Source: Pseudobdellovibrionaceae bacterium
GTDB lineage: Bacteria; Bdellovibrionota; Bdellovibrionia; Bdellovibrionales; Bdellovibrionaceae
Assembly (NCBI GenBank): GCA_947449255.1
Contig: CANFQX010000013.1
Span: 44,792-108,791, forward strand
Direction: 5' to 3'
Length of the DNA stretch: 64,000 bases
In this document: positions 8,324 through 16,719 of the stretch, in pieces
How positions within the stretch are numbered: position 1 is the stretch's first letter
Layout of the letters: every line of letters begins with the position of its first letter
The notes under the pieces: generated by a model
What the model saw: only the letters and a program-made list of their open reading frames with translations
Databases searched by the model: none
What the model was told of the DNA's origin: nothing
Position numbers and translations under genes: made by a program

Positions 8324-9943
8324 TTGAAATTTTCAGAGTTAAATTTAGAAGCGAGCCTGGCGTCAGCAATCCAAAAATTGGGTTATGAAGACTGTACGCC
8401 AATTCAAGAACAGTCTATGCCTCACATCCTAGAGGGAAAAGACGTCGCGGGCCTTGCCCAAACAGGAACAGGTAAAACAGCAGCATTTGTACTGCCAATC
8501 ATGGAGCGGATTCTTCGTGCTCGCCCCCCGCAGGGTGATATAAGTGACGACGAAAAAGCTCTTATTGAGGTGCGTGCATTCAAGGATTGGAAACCACAAA
8601 ATTTTATTTTGATCCTGGTTCCAACACGAGAGCTGGCAGAACAAGTTCAGGACAACATCATGAAGTTCAGCATCGATTCAGGGCTTAAGGGCTTTGCAAT
8701 TTATGGTGGAACTGGATACGACAAACAAAAAGAGGCGTTAAAAAATAGCGTTGAATTTATTGTCGCAACTCCAGGTCGTCTGATGGATTTGTATAAAGAA
8801 CACCTGGTTGATTTAAAGCAAGTTCGAGCTGTTGTATTCGATGAAGCAGATCGCATGTTTGATATGGGCTTTAAAGAAGACATGAAATTTATTTTGCAAA
8901 GGATTCCACGAGAGCGTCAGCTTCTTGTTTTCTCTGCAACATTAAATTTTGAAGTTTTAAATACCATCTATCAATTTGGATCAGAACCTGTAGAGATCAA
9001 CATCAGTCGGGATCAAGCCAAAGCTGACAATGTGAAAGATCAAATCTTCCATGTTGGCAGTGATGAGAAACCTCAGCATCTTTTGTCTTTGCTAAAAGCA
9101 CAAAATCCAAAACAAGTTATTATCTTTACTAATTTTAAATTAAACGTAGAGAAAATAACAAAATTTTTGACCGACAATGGATTGCCCGCAATGGCAATTT
9201 CAAGTTTGCTGACTCAGGCTCAACGCAACCGCGTTTTGGAACAATTTAAGGCCGAAAATAATTTAAATATCCTAGTAGCTACAGATGTAGCTGCACGAGG
9301 CTTAGATATAAAAGGCGTTGATCTTGTTATCAATTATGAATTGCCTATGGACTGCGAATCCTATGTTCATCGTATTGGTCGAACTGGACGTGCAGGAACA
9401 ATGGGAACTGCATTTTCCCTGGTAGGCGACAAGGACATTGACTCTTTATCTCGCATTGAAGATTTTTTAAAGCATAAAGTTGAAATTGGTTACCTCGAAA
9501 ATAGCCAACTGATCCAAGAATTCAAACCGTTTCCATCATATTTTGATAGTCACTATCCAAAATCCTTAGATCGATCTCCACGTCATGGTGCTCGTGCAAG
9601 CAGAGAGCGTACCGGAGAGCGTCGTCCGCGCACAAATGCTGGCCCTGATAGAGGACCACGATTCGATAAAAAAGGTCCTCGCAATGCTGGTGAGGAAAGA
9701 AAACCTCAAGATCGTCTGTATTCTGCAGGTGAATCAAGAAGCGAAGTTGATCAAAAGGCAGTCTCTAAACCTCAGTATGCTCACAAGCGTACTGAAGTGA
9801 GAAGCCAGGGAACACCGGCAAAGAAACAAGAAGCTGGGCGTAAGCCTGGATCCTATCAGCATGCTAGAAGAGCGCCAGTTGTTGCTCGGCCTAAAGGTGT
9901 TGGACAAAAAATTGCGGGTTTCTTTAAAAAGTTGTTTTCATAA
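8324..9943 (+). CDS. DEAD-box ATP-dependent RNA helicase (RhlE-like)
   Basis: A 539-residue DEAD-box helicase. All core motifs are visible: Q motif (GYEDCTPIQEQS), motif I AQTGTGKT (about 46-53), PTRELA, DEAD in VFDEADRMFD, SAT, and the C-terminal VATDVAARGLD and HRIGRTGRAG. Residues after about 390 form a long Arg/Lys/Gly-rich basic tail ending in a conserved-looking helix, a typical non-specific RNA-binding extension of RhlE-like proteins. It should unwind structured RNA during ribosome assembly or RNA decay. The start is TTG at 8324 with GGAG nine bases upstream; no ATG is better placed. Confidence 0.93.
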   Translation: MKFSELNLEASLASAIQKLGYEDCTPIQEQSMPHILEGKDVAGLAQTGTGKTAAFVLPIMERILRARPPQGDISDDEKALIEVRAFKDWKPQNFILILVPTRELAEQVQDNIMKFSIDSGLKGFAIYGGTGYDKQKEALKNSVEFIVATPGRLMDLYKEHLVDLKQVRAVVFDEADRMFDMGFKEDMKFILQRIPRERQLLVFSATLNFEVLNTIYQFGSEPVEINISRDQAKADNVKDQIFHVGSDEKPQHLLSLLKAQNPKQVIIFTNFKLNVEKITKFLTDNGLPAMAISSLLTQAQRNRVLEQFKAENNLNILVATDVAARGLDIKGVDLVINYELPMDCESYVHRIGRTGRAGTMGTAFSLVGDKDIDSLSRIEDFLKHKVEIGYLENSQLIQEFKPFPSYFDSHYPKSLDRSPRHGARASRERTGERRPRTNAGPDRGPRFDKKGPRNAGEERKPQDRLYSAGESRSEVDQKAVSKPQYAHKRTEVRSQGTPAKKQEAGRKPGSYQHARRAPVVARPKGVGQKIAGFFKKLFS

Positions 9944-10008
9944 TATATAAAAATATCAGCCAGTTAGGTTGTATATTTTGGTGAAATAAGTTTTTTAGTT
10001 TTAAAGAT

Positions 10009-10042
10009 AAAAAAAGGGAGCCAATTTGGCCCCCTTTTTTTT
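10009..10042. terminator. Bidirectional terminator between helicase and ankyrin gene
   Basis: A-run, GGGAGCC stem, short AATT loop, GGCCCCC and T-run between the convergent helicase (+) and ankyrin (-) genes. The stem of about 14 bp has one mismatch and is flanked by A and T tracts on both sides, so it can terminate transcription in either direction. Confidence 0.85.
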
Positions 10043-10057
10043 GATGCGAGTAGGGAT

Positions 10058-10699
10058 CTATTTCTTAAGGAGCTCAATAGCCTCTTCATTTTGGGCCTTG
10101 ATAGCTATATCAAGAGCAGTTTTTCCATTTTTATTTTTGGTCTTTTTATCGGCCCCGGCGTTCAACAGAATCGAAATTGTTCCCATTGATCCAAATCTGG
10201 CTGCTTCCATTAAAGGTGAGACCCCATTTTTTGTTAATTTATTAACTAGAGAAGATTTCTTTTTAATCACCAATTTCATCACTTCGTTGGCATTGGCCGT
10301 CGTCGCAACCTGCAATGCCGAATCGCCATCACCGTTTATAGAACTTAGACTAGCTCCCTTTTTAACAAGAGTCAGAGCCAAATCAGGCTGCTCATTAATT
10401 AAAGCTATAAAGAGTGCTGATTGGCCGTCCTTATTTTTTAAATTAATATTGGGATTGCTTCCAAGTATTAGTTTTGCCAAATCAGAATGCTCATTTGCCA
10501 GGGCAAGCATAAGGGCTGTATTTCCCTCAGCATCAGTTTGGTCGATATCGATATTGTTTTTTAACTGTTCTTTCAAGGATTCAAGTGAACCTTCTTTTGC
10601 CGCTGTTATAAGGGGACTGCTGGTTTTAGAATCACTTGCGGCAAAGAGCTTTCCTACAAGTAAGGTTATGAAAATAACTGCAAAAATTTTGATTCTCAC
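10058..10699 (-). CDS. Periplasmic ankyrin-repeat protein, Bd3460-like
   Basis: A 213-residue exported protein: a signal peptide (residues 1-20, ending LFAASD) followed by about five ankyrin repeats, recognisable from DAEGNTALMLAL, NKDGQSALFIAL, NGDGDSALQVA, NGVSPLMEAARFG and NKNGKTALDIAI. The gene starts inside the stop of the PBP4-like gene (4-base overlap), so the two are translationally coupled. In Bdellovibrio bacteriovorus the ankyrin protein Bd3460, encoded beside the DacB-like Bd3459, binds predatory DD-endopeptidases and protects the predator's own wall. This pair has the same order and export signals, so the same self-protection role is inferred. Direct comparison with Bd3460 was not possible here. 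Confidence 0.88.
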   Translation of the reverse strand: MRIKIFAVIFITLLVGKLFAASDSKTSSPLITAAKEGSLESLKEQLKNNIDIDQTDAEGNTALMLALANEHSDLAKLILGSNPNINLKNKDGQSALFIALINEQPDLALTLVKKGASLSSINGDGDSALQVATTANANEVMKLVIKKKSSLVNKLTKNGVSPLMEAARFGSMGTISILLNAGADKKTKNKNGKTALDIAIKAQNEEAIELLKK

Positions 10700-12069
10700 T
10701 TTAATACCTCTGTCGCTTTTGCTTTTACTTCCTCTGCCACTTCTACTTCCAATTCCATTTTTGAATATTCATCAGTGGATTGCATATCTCCGGCTTGTTT
10801 GTATTCGAATTTGCGAAGCTTATTTCTTTCAGCCAAGGTCTGCACTAATGATCGAATGTACAGGCGTGAATTTGTTAGATCTGGCTTTTCATAGGTGTCA
10901 GGTGAAGTGAGCACTGCAAAAAAGAGATCTGAATCTGCTGTTGAAAGCATGCCACCAAAAGTGATGGCTCTTTCCGCTGAACCTGTCTTTGCAACTAGAG
11001 TATTGTTGAATGTTCCACCCGAGTAAAGTCCCTTGAATGTAGAGTAGGTTTCATTTGTACCACCAGTTGCCATAACGTCGGCCAATTGAAAATGTCTTGA
11101 ACCCTTGTAATTATCGAGGGTTTGATCGAGATCCTTAATAATTGTGACGAGTGCCGCACAGGTAACTATGTTGTACTTTTTTTGTTGGTTGATGTAGGCC
11201 GGATATCCTGAACCATTATAAATCTCTAAATCTTTAGAAGCTAAGCCGAGTCGTTGATAGATGAAATTAGAATAGCCTGTTTTTCCACCCAGCTTCTCAA
11301 ATAAAACATTTGCGGCATAGTTAAATGAATATTTGTTAATATCCTTTGCCATGACAAATAAAGGAAGTGATTTAACGTGAAATATTTTATGTGGTGTTGT
11401 CTTAAGATATTCTTCAAAGCTAGTTTTGGAAAGCAGGCCAATCTTTTCCGGATTTACTTTTAGTCCAGATTTTATTTTTATAAATGCACTGAAATCTTCT
11501 TTGGTTTTGCTAGAATTAAAATAGAGGGCTGGATTTTCCCATCCCAATTTATGGACTGTTTGATGGGTCATGACATCAAGAAAGACTGGGAAAAATTCAT
11601 CATAAGATATGGACTCAATATTCGTGCATTTTGCTTGCTCCAAGTTGGGCTTGAGTTGCGAGAAAATTCGATCAAGCATTTCTCTGCCCATATAGGGATC
11701 CATGTCCCCCTCGATGTGAATATTGCAGCTATTTTGATTTGATCCAGGTGTAATATAGATGCGAGTGGTAAAGCGGTACTCAGGATTGAGTTGGGCTACT
11801 GCCCAGTGGGTTGTAAGAACCTTAGACAGTGAGGCAATTCGATATTTCTGCTGAATATCTTCCGGAGAAACATTTGTAGGGTTATTTTTTAGAGTGGGAT
11901 CCTCGGAGATTTCACCGCTGGTTGGATTGAATGGGTGTGCCGCAGTCTCTTTTTCACTCATGAAGCACATGGCATTCATAGTCACTTTCGCAAAGGCAAA
12001 TGAAGATACCATTAAGCTCATAGTCAATGTCAGAGATGCATTTTTCATCAAACGGAAAGGGATCATCAT
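10696..12069 (-). CDS. PBP4/DacB-family DD-carboxypeptidase/endopeptidase, predatory type
   Basis: A 457-residue exported serine peptidase acting on peptidoglycan. After a signal peptide (about 1-27) the active-site SxxK appears as SLSK (Ser80, Lys83). A SxN-type motif is probably SFN in KYSFNYAAN, and the third motif is KTGS in LVAKTGSAERA. The NGSG segment and overall order match the S13 (PBP4) family. In B. bacteriovorus such enzymes (Bd3459, Bd0816) cut prey wall cross-links, rounding the prey. The overlap with a downstream ankyrin gene supports this predatory role. The C-terminal 30 residues are acidic and Lys-rich, outside the usual fold. Confidence 0.88.
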   Translation of the reverse strand: MMIPFRLMKNASLTLTMSLMVSSFAFAKVTMNAMCFMSEKETAAHPFNPTSGEISEDPTLKNNPTNVSPEDIQQKYRIASLSKVLTTHWAVAQLNPEYRFTTRIYITPGSNQNSCNIHIEGDMDPYMGREMLDRIFSQLKPNLEQAKCTNIESISYDEFFPVFLDVMTHQTVHKLGWENPALYFNSSKTKEDFSAFIKIKSGLKVNPEKIGLLSKTSFEEYLKTTPHKIFHVKSLPLFVMAKDINKYSFNYAANVLFEKLGGKTGYSNFIYQRLGLASKDLEIYNGSGYPAYINQQKKYNIVTCAALVTIIKDLDQTLDNYKGSRHFQLADVMATGGTNETYSTFKGLYSGGTFNNTLVAKTGSAERAITFGGMLSTADSDLFFAVLTSPDTYEKPDLTNSRLYIRSLVQTLAERNKLRKFEYKQAGDMQSTDEYSKMELEVEVAEEVKAKATEVLK

Positions 12070-12366
12070 ACGCTCCTAATTAAAACTCGAAATGCTATAT
12101 CCAAGTTTTATACCAAGGCGGGAGCGGTTTAATTGCGTTAAAGGTGTATCATTTTAATACAGTAACGCAAATTGTGTCACTTTGAGACTCTCTGAGGCCT
12201 CAGGCGCTCTTCCTATATTCTTGTTTTTTAATTAAAAAGGCATTATCTCCTAATGCAAAGTAAAATAGAGTTTAGTAAGAATACTAAGGATATGTCTGTA
12301 GATGGTCGTGCACTAAGTTAGGCTCAGACATCCAGCAAACGTAAATCTGAGCAGGAGTAAATTCAT
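12070..12366. other. Divergent intergenic region
   Basis: This 297-base AT-rich region separates the PBP4-like gene (-) from the haem lipoprotein gene (+). It must hold both promoters, but I see no recognisable operator, RNA gene or strong palindrome. An AGGAG ribosome binding site lies just before 12367. Confidence 0.6.
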
Positions 12367-12876
12367 TTGAAAAAAATTGATATCAAAAGCAAAGGGCTCA
12401 AATTTACAATATTTCAAGTGGCTTCATATTTTATCTTGTTGTTGCCTCTTGGTCTCACCAGCTGCAGCCCAAGTGGTGACACCTCAACAACTCTTGAGGC
12501 TACTTTTACTTCCCTCTATAATAATGTCTTAAGTAAAAACTGCGTTGGATGTCATCAGCCAGGCGGCAGCGGTTTTAATGCCGGTGCACTTATTGATTTT
12601 TCGACGCATGCTACTTCTTATTCAACACTCATTAATAGATCCACCTCTGGCGACACAGCCGTTCTCAATGGTCAATGCAGCAATGTACCTTTGGTGCTGA
12701 GCGGTCAGCCGTCATCCTCATATTTACTTGCAACTTTATTTACGGATTATAATCACAGTGATTTTTATAAAACGGGCTGCACCCCGTATTCACCCAGTGG
12801 TCATGGGGCTACCGTAGGAACAAGTGAAAAAGATGCTTTTGTTCAATGGATTCAAGGTGGAGCTTTAGATAATTAG
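12367..12876 (+). CDS. Lipoprotein with c-type haem motif
   Basis: A 169-residue lipoprotein. The N-terminal signal ends in a lipobox (GLTSC, Cys near residue 33). A single CxxCH haem c attachment motif (CVGCHQPGG) follows at about residue 58, and the C-terminus ends in a helix typical of cytochrome-c-like and planctomycete-type domains (DAFVQWIQGGA). Such proteins usually sit in the outer membrane or periplasm and bind one haem, but no axial methionine is obvious and no redox partner is adjacent. Translation begins at TTG (12367) after AGGAG; no upstream ATG exists in frame. Confidence 0.75.
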   Translation: MKKIDIKSKGLKFTIFQVASYFILLLPLGLTSCSPSGDTSTTLEATFTSLYNNVLSKNCVGCHQPGGSGFNAGALIDFSTHATSYSTLINRSTSGDTAVLNGQCSNVPLVLSGQPSSSYLLATLFTDYNHSDFYKTGCTPYSPSGHGATVGTSEKDAFVQWIQGGALDN

Positions 12877-12938
12877 ACATCTAAAATCAGAATTTTTTAA
12901 ATGTCTAAATCTAGCCACCTTGATTTAAGAAAACTATC

Positions 12939-15900
12939 TTAGTTCAATGAATTCATTTCGTCTACCAGTGCAGAAAAGCCCTTGGGGTCCTCACTAAAAA
13001 CTTCTAAAGCCAGTGAATTCTTTTTTAGATTCTCCTGCCATCCAGCGACTTGGGCTTGCTTCAAAATTTGTTCTTGAAAAAGAGTCCAAAGGTAATTCAG
13101 TCTCCATTGTTCCTTTTTGATTTGCAGGCTAGGGGATGCCTCTTGTCGTGACAGCGCCAGCAATGTCTTTTCAATTTGTGTCTGAAGATCTTGATGCTGA
13201 ATACCCCTATAATAATCTTTATTGAGTAAACCATGAATCATATAATTAGCCAAAGTCCGGAAGACAGTTTGACCCAAAGGACCATTGTCTTCAGAAAAAA
13301 TACGACAGTCTTTCATCGTTTTTTGCATTAATTCCGTCGCCTTTTTTGGATTTTGCATCGTGATCAGTTCACTGAGTTTCATTTGAGCTTGAATTAGAGA
13401 GGCTGGATCGTCTTTTATCAGAGATATTCTTTTTTCAAGGGCTTGAATTTTTTCTGTGTCAGTTCCCATTTGGGCCAAGAAGCCCCAAACAAGCACTTCA
13501 ATTTCTTCGGGGTCAAAGGCCATCGATCGAGAGCTTTCTTCAGCATCAAATCGCCCAGCATTCGCAAACAGAATCTTTTCAAAGACTTTTTTTGCTTCAG
13601 CCAGCCTGCTCGATCTGAATAGTGCATATGCAAAACCAAGTCGAACTTTTGTGCGACCGGGTTCGGGAAGTTTTTCAAAGAGGGGACCTTTGCCCTGCAA
13701 AACTTTTTCGTAGGCTTTGAGTGATTCAGGAAAATCTTCTGCCACAGCCAAGTAAAAGGCCCTTCGTTCCATAAACTCCGGAGTTTGTAATAATGCGGGA
13801 AGGTTGGAGATCTCTTCCGAGGCCTGCTTAGCCTTGTTTGCAAGAAACAAGGCTTGAGAATAATACCAGGTGAAGGCCTGAAGCTCTGGGATCATTTGAG
13901 GGTCATCGAAACCCAGTTGTTTGCGCTGTTCCCAAAAATGTAAGCTTTGATTTGGATTTTGTCCCCACAAGTACAGCAGTCCCAAATTTGATAGAGCAGC
14001 GGCTTGGATTCTGCGACGGCCTCGTGCTAGGTCTACAGCTAAAATCAAAGAATGCTGTGCCTTTTGCCAGAGCTCGTCGTCATAAATGACTCCTTTTTTG
14101 CTGCGACGGAATCTTTCTAAATAAGTATAGCCTTCGATAAGGTACAGAATGGGATCATTTAAGTCGGTTCTCAAGGATTGGAGTTCCTTCAGCACCTCAT
14201 TTAAATCACTGTCCGATGCCGTCCACTGATTTGCAGCCGTCTCACCATCGTCTAATTTCAACAAGGCTTTTATTAAGGGGAGACTATCTTTTATGGCGCC
14301 GTGCTTTTGTAGGTAAAGCAGTCGATCTTCCATGTTTTTTCTTTGAGAAATTTCGAGCATGGTATTTACGTATCCTGCATGGGACTCAAGATCATCTGTA
14401 AGACTAAGAGATTGAAAGAAATAATCCGAGGCTAATCGTGCATTTCCTTTCGACCAATATCCATAAGCCTCTTCACGAGCAGCGGCTATAACAACATCAC
14501 GGGCATATGAAAACTCGGTGCTAGAGGCTGGGGTGTCCCGCAACCAGTTTGCTGCCACGACATTGAGCTGTTGAAATTCTTGATGATTCAGAAAATTGAG
14601 TACACTGCGGACATTCATAGCTTTTCGAAGAAAATATTGCTTTTGAGATCGCCGTAAGAGTTTGTCTATTTCCTGTAATGCCAAAAGTTTCTCTTTTTTA
14701 TCGCGACCTTCAATAAGGGCTAAGCCGTTAATTTCACTTTCAATCAAGGCTTGAACTTCCGCTGGCCCCTCGATGTCACTGACAAAGCTTATCAGGATTT
14801 TTTTTCTTTTTGGCAATTCCATGGGTTCTAAAAAACACAACATCTCAAAAGTATAATAAAGTTTTGATTCCGTCGACAGGGGGTAGGCCGCCACCATTTT
14901 TTTGAAGACCCTTATCCAAGATTCAGCGTGCTCCTGATTTTTTGGAAAAAGCTCTTGGGCAAGATTAAAATAAAGCCAATATTCTATGGGTGTGGATTTT
15001 GCGGTCAGGCTCCGACTGACTTTAAGAAAATCAACCGGACTGCCTTCCATTGCAGTGATGTTTGTCGTTACTAGTGATTTTAAATTTTTCTCGCCTTTAA
15101 TTTTTTCAAGCTTAGTTTTGTAAGATTGCATGGCCTCTTTAAACAAATACATTTTTGTATTTGCTGGCTGATTTTTTTTTAACAGTCGGGCTCTTAAAAA
15201 AATTTTTAGGCTCTCAATAGAGGGGATGTGATCAGCATAATACAGAGCTGCGGAGATTTCGTCTGCTAACAAGTGGACATTGAATAATTCCTCATCCAAA
15301 GCATGTCTTTTTTTAAGGTCTTCGCTTCTGGATTTCAATGTGTTCAAAAGCAAAATACGATCTTGATAGGACCGTGCGGATTCTAGGGCATTTTTTATTG
15401 TACTTTCACTCCAAGAATGTGGAATAAACCCTTCACTGGATAAAGAGTAAATATCTAGAGATCCTTCAAAGGCACAAGTTATAAAAAGGCGATTTTTTCG
15501 TGCTGTTGGAAAGCTGCAATTGAAATCCATCGGTGTAAGTTGTTTGATAGAAAGTTCATGCTCTTTCTCTTCAGAATGTTTTCTGGCGTAAGCTTTTATG
15601 GCACTTATGTTGGTTTTCCACACCACAGAGTTGTCGTGACCATCAATGATTGAGTCCTGATTTGAGTCCCCAATAAAGTGTGAAAAATACAAAGTCTCTC
15701 CATCATCACCTAAACTTGCAAAACCAGTGATCCCAGGAATAGCTATTGGAACAATCCACTCTTCGTGAGTGAGTAGATCAAGCAGAACCAGTTGAACTTT
15801 ATCTTCGACCCTCTGGGTGTAAATTATATTGTTGCCCTGTGGACTTCCTGATGGTGCAAAAATGGCAGGACCTCGAGCAAGGGTACGCAATTCACTGACT

Positions 15901-16436
15901 TTGTCTAGTGAGGCCGATTGTAAGTGAATTTCAATGAGGTCTTTTTCTAAAAAAGAAATTTCATTATTTTTCGACCAAAATGGCTGTGATCTCTCCGTCT
16001 TGGAGCCTTCTGGTATTCTGATTAAGCAGTGTATTTTTGAACTGGTTAATGGCAGCTCATTCATAGATTTGATTTTATCTGTATAGCAGATGTCACCCTT
16101 TGAATTTTCTTTGAAATAGACAAAAACAACTTGTCCGAATTCGTTAAATTTTCCTTGTATAGAGTCCGATGTTTTAGGCAGCAGGTCTTTTGTTTTTCCA
16201 GTAGAGAGTTCTTGAATCTGCAAGTGAGAGATCATGTTTGCTTGTTGAGTGAAAACCATGAGCTGCCCGCTTGAATTGATACTTTGATCCAACTGATCAT
16301 CGGGACCCACAGTTATTTTTTTTAATTCATTGAAGCGTGGAAAAGAAGGCAGCATCTCAGATCCTGTCGCCAGCTTTGGTGTGATGAATCCTGCAAATAA
16401 AAAGATCAGGCCAGAAGAGTGAAACAAAGTTTTCAT
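12939..16436 (-). CDS. Large secreted beta-propeller/TPR protein
   Basis: A 1165-residue exported protein with signal peptide (about 1-25, ending LATGSE). Residues about 40-350 show repeating strands with motifs such as GQLMVFT, GQVVFVY, GNNIIYTQR and GETLYFSHF, typical of TolB/PD40-type WD-like propellers. The remainder is helical with tetratricopeptide-like repeats, for example RIQAAALSNLGLLYLWGQNPNQ and VRLGFAYALFRSSRLAEAKKVFE. Function unknown; such propeller-TPR proteins often act as periplasmic scaffolds. The start overlaps the stop of the small lipoprotein gene by four bases, so they are cotranscribed with the AsmA-like gene. The stop at 12939 is convergent with the haem lipoprotein. 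Confidence 0.78.
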   Translation of the reverse strand: MKTLFHSSGLIFLFAGFITPKLATGSEMLPSFPRFNELKKITVGPDDQLDQSINSSGQLMVFTQQANMISHLQIQELSTGKTKDLLPKTSDSIQGKFNEFGQVVFVYFKENSKGDICYTDKIKSMNELPLTSSKIHCLIRIPEGSKTERSQPFWSKNNEISFLEKDLIEIHLQSASLDKVSELRTLARGPAIFAPSGSPQGNNIIYTQRVEDKVQLVLLDLLTHEEWIVPIAIPGITGFASLGDDGETLYFSHFIGDSNQDSIIDGHDNSVVWKTNISAIKAYARKHSEEKEHELSIKQLTPMDFNCSFPTARKNRLFITCAFEGSLDIYSLSSEGFIPHSWSESTIKNALESARSYQDRILLLNTLKSRSEDLKKRHALDEELFNVHLLADEISAALYYADHIPSIESLKIFLRARLLKKNQPANTKMYLFKEAMQSYKTKLEKIKGEKNLKSLVTTNITAMEGSPVDFLKVSRSLTAKSTPIEYWLYFNLAQELFPKNQEHAESWIRVFKKMVAAYPLSTESKLYYTFEMLCFLEPMELPKRKKILISFVSDIEGPAEVQALIESEINGLALIEGRDKKEKLLALQEIDKLLRRSQKQYFLRKAMNVRSVLNFLNHQEFQQLNVVAANWLRDTPASSTEFSYARDVVIAAAREEAYGYWSKGNARLASDYFFQSLSLTDDLESHAGYVNTMLEISQRKNMEDRLLYLQKHGAIKDSLPLIKALLKLDDGETAANQWTASDSDLNEVLKELQSLRTDLNDPILYLIEGYTYLERFRRSKKGVIYDDELWQKAQHSLILAVDLARGRRRIQAAALSNLGLLYLWGQNPNQSLHFWEQRKQLGFDDPQMIPELQAFTWYYSQALFLANKAKQASEEISNLPALLQTPEFMERRAFYLAVAEDFPESLKAYEKVLQGKGPLFEKLPEPGRTKVRLGFAYALFRSSRLAEAKKVFEKILFANAGRFDAEESSRSMAFDPEEIEVLVWGFLAQMGTDTEKIQALEKRISLIKDDPASLIQAQMKLSELITMQNPKKATELMQKTMKDCRIFSEDNGPLGQTVFRTLANYMIHGLLNKDYYRGIQHQDLQTQIEKTLLALSRQEASPSLQIKKEQWRLNYLWTLFQEQILKQAQVAGWQENLKKNSLALEVFSEDPKGFSALVDEMNSLN

Positions 16437-16693
16437 TGAGTCACGCCCATTTCCCCATTGAGAACTCTGTAAAGGCGTTGGTCTTTCTTGTTTTCTGCTT
16501 CAGAGCTTTTCGAAAATTTAACGGTCTTTTTATGTTTAATTTTAGGCAAAAGAGTTTTTTCAAATTCGGGCCATTCTCCAGCGGCTTGCTCTTGAAGGAC
16601 CGTTTGGCGATCAATGATGTAAACTTTAGGGGCGCAGGAGCAGATGGAAATGGAGATACAAATTTGAATACACAATAAAACAATTTTTTTCAT
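16433..16693 (-). CDS. Small lipoprotein
   Basis: An 86-residue lipoprotein: hydrophobic signal then lipobox SICSC with the lipidated Cys near residue 20, followed by a short charged domain. I do not recognise the family. It lies between the AsmA-like gene (26 bases upstream) and the propeller/TPR gene (4-base overlap), so the three form one minus-strand operon. A partner or anchor for the large periplasmic protein encoded next is plausible but unproven. Two other reading frames across the same bases are shorter and lack signals. Confidence 0.72.
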   Translation of the reverse strand: MKKIVLLCIQICISISICSCAPKVYIIDRQTVLQEQAAGEWPEFEKTLLPKIKHKKTVKFSKSSEAENKKDQRLYRVLNGEMGVTQ

Positions 16694-16719
16694 GTCAATT
16701 CCTTTTTTCTAGTATTTGT

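Noticed and set aside
10026..10910. Long plus-strand reading frame of 294 codons
   Set aside because: It lies opposite the ankyrin and PBP4-like genes, is Ser/Phe rich as expected for an antisense shadow, and has no family features.
16436..16683. Two alternative frames over the small lipoprotein gene
   Set aside because: They lack signal sequence and binding site, while the lipoprotein frame has a lipobox and couples to its neighbour.
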